A stretch of DNA of 64,000 nt, taken from Bacilli bacterium (GTDB taxonomy: Bacteria; Bacillota_I; Bacilli_A; ML615J-28; CAG-313). The stretch lies in NCBI GenBank assembly GCA_017411715.1, contig JAFQPO010000004.1, positions 1-64,000 on the forward strand, in the 5' to 3' direction. Positions 62,662 through 64,000 of the stretch are shown here, one piece after another. Every line of letters begins with the position of its first letter. Positions within the stretch are counted from its first letter, which is position 1. Made by a program: the position numbers and the translations under genes. Below the pieces are notes generated by a model. It was not told where the DNA came from. It saw only the letters and a list, made by a program, of their open reading frames with translations, and did no database searches.

Positions 62662-64000
62662 CTAAATACTCTTAATAACGTCAACTGGACGTTTGCGCAT
62701 TAAATTAATTAGTGGAACAACAATAGCAGAAGTAGGAATGATTGAGGCAAATAATGCAACAACTAAGCTACCTACTATTGATAATTTAATTACTTCTAAG
62801 TTAACCATTGACATCGCAGTAAATCTAGCATCAAGTACTTTTAAGAATGTAAATGTACCGATTGTCGCAATTATAAAGGCTGTAAGTCCAATGAAGATTA
62901 CTTGGAAGAAATAGATTAAAGAAATTTTGAACCCACTCATACCTAAAGACATATAAATACCAATGTCGCGAGTAGAGTTTTTAATATTAATAATAACAAA
63001 GTTAAAGATTAATAAGATACTGAATAAACCAAAGACGAAGAAGATACCAATAAATAACCATAAGTTGTCTTTAATGAAATTGTCAACAAGAAGAATCTTT
63101 TGGAATGCAATGTTGTCAATTCTAATATTGTTATCAATTAAAGAACGATATAACAAGGCATTTTGTTTAATGGCATCATTACCGCCGGCTAGGTTATTAA
63201 CTTTAAGAGTTAAGAAGTTACCATTACCACAACTATTAGAAAGATAACTTTTAAATAAGTTGTAGTTATTTTTTCTTGGCATAATAACAATCGGCTCTTC
63301 ATCTTCAATAATTTGTGTAATTTTTGCTGTAATAGGTACGGGTACACGCGATACGCCGTTTAAATAAATGTTGGCTGAAGTTAGTTCTGTTTTAGTTTCA
63401 CCAGTTGAAGTTAGAACTTCCATTTCAAATACACAGTTGCTGTATAGAGTTTCTAAATCTCCTTCAAGATTTAAAACCTTTTTAAGGAAACCGCTTGATA
63501 GTGCAATTTGTATTTGTTGTCCTTCAGCCGGTTTGACTGGTTCACAACTGATATTATTTTGAGAAATAGGATATCTATTTGTATTTTCATCTATTTGGTC
63601 ATAAGTTGTAACTTTGATATTTTCATAGAAACCTTCATTTTTAAGGAAGCTAAAAATGAAATCATCGTAAATATAATTGACATTATCTTCAACATATAAG
63701 CCATGTAATGCATTATAGTTTGGTTGAGAAGGGTTGATTTCATAATTTTTTTCTGCTTTTTGAATGTTAGAAAGACGAGTTGCCTCAGCGCCCTCATCAA
63801 ATACACCAAATATTCTTTTATAGTTTCCTTCTACCATAAAAATAGAGTTGTATAGAAGAAGATTATCTTTAAAAGATGCTAACTCATTAGAATCTTCAGT
63901 GTTAAGTGTATACATTAAATTAGAGAAATCTGTTCTAATAATACCTTTGATTATTAAAGGATTATTAAATCCTGGCATCGTAATTTCTTTGTTAATTAAA
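62662..64000 (-). CDS. FtsX-type ABC permease, 5' end beyond the window
   Basis: The reading frame is open to the window edge; 445 residues are visible. An extracellular region is followed by the FtsX module with its three helices near the C-terminus (FIGIFFVFGLFSILLIFNFVIIN, DIGIYMSLGMSGFKISLIYFFQVIFIGL, VGSLVVALFASIIPTSAIV). ATG 63978 is inside the frame, and in-frame codons without a stop continue upstream, so the true start lies outside. It probably partners the ATPase fusion that follows; a similar two-gene set occurs in BceAB/MacB-like systems. Confidence 0.88.
   Translation of the reverse strand, partial: LINKEITMPGFNNPLIIKGIIRTDFSNLMYTLNTEDSNELASFKDNLLLYNSIFMVEGNYKRIFGVFDEGAEATRLSNIQKAEKNYEINPSQPNYNALHGLYVEDNVNYIYDDFIFSFLKNEGFYENIKVTTYDQIDENTNRYPISQNNISCEPVKPAEGQQIQIALSSGFLKKVLNLEGDLETLYSNCVFEMEVLTSTGETKTELTSANIYLNGVSRVPVPITAKITQIIEDEEPIVIMPRKNNYNLFKSYLSNSCGNGNFLTLKVNNLAGGNDAIKQNALLYRSLIDNNIRIDNIAFQKILLVDNFIKDNLWLFIGIFFVFGLFSILLIFNFVIINIKNSTRDIGIYMSLGMSGFKISLIYFFQVIFIGLTAFIIATIGTFTFLKVLDARFTAMSMVNLEVIKLSIVGSLVVALFASIIPTSAIVVPLINLMRKRPVDVIKSI

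Overview
The window is about 64 kb of very AT-rich DNA from a Gram-positive-type bacterium. The base composition, AGGAGG-type ribosome binding sites, lipoprotein signal peptides, a T-box leader, rsmD-coaD-ylbJ gene order and fermentative enzymes (adhE, pullulanase, no respiratory genes) suggest an uncultured low-GC Bacillota, probably a gut-type member of the Bacilli. This placement is inference; no rRNA or other decisive marker is present. TGA is used as a stop, so the code is not the mycoplasma code. No tRNA, rRNA, CRISPR array, prophage or insertion sequence was seen.

Layout. 1-500: decayed DUF3800 gene. 0.5-10 kb: membrane pyrophosphatase, M28 peptidase, an ECF sigma factor overlapping a membrane-anchored beta-propeller protein, two lipoproteins, and a NifU-like/GGGtGRT pair. 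9.8-14.9 kb: heterodimeric ABC exporter, a small HNH-like protein, rsmD and coaD. 14.9-16.5 kb (minus strand): a LysM amidase and a YlbJ-like membrane protein. 16.6-23.2 kb: gltX, then a methionine T-box controlling metN-metI-metQ, then an acetyltransferase and a DUF2130 protein. 23.4-33.7 kb: one 3442-residue surface protein with GLUG, glycine-rich, BspA-type leucine-rich, CARDB-like and InlB-type repeats. 33.8-39.3 kb: DXS-like enzyme, SpoU methyltransferase, membrane-fused spermidine synthase and SGNH hydrolase. 39.8-46.1 kb: CoA-disulfide reductase/rhodanese fusion, C-S lyase, adhE and a small-molecule kinase. 46.2-49.3 kb (minus): DUF2804 protein and an Ig-like/GDPD lipoprotein. 49.4-55.6 kb: small membrane proteins, including two DUF898-like paralogs and two tandem Ig-like/VanZ fusions of identical length. 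55.7-60.1 kb: radical SAM-SPASM, LytTR regulator, DUF3021, a secreted anchored protein and pullulanase in one tight run. 60.1-64 kb (minus): MacB/FtsX-type ABC transporter, cut by the window edge.

How genes work together. Many genes concern the cell surface: adhesin, Ig/VanZ proteins, lipoproteins, amidase, exporters. Others handle thiols and sulfur: the methionine importer under tRNA-Met control, CoADR-rhodanese and a cystathionine-lyase-like enzyme. Energy appears fermentative with pyrophosphate-driven ion pumping. Most transcription units start at a clear promoter with an extended -10 (typically TGATATAAT) and end at strong intrinsic terminators, so operon borders are well marked.

Best candidates for something undescribed are the sigma factor/beta-propeller module, the radical SAM-LytTR-DUF3021 operon, the tandem Ig-VanZ pair, the NifU-like/GGGtGRT pair, and the overlap of ylbJ with terminators at both ends.
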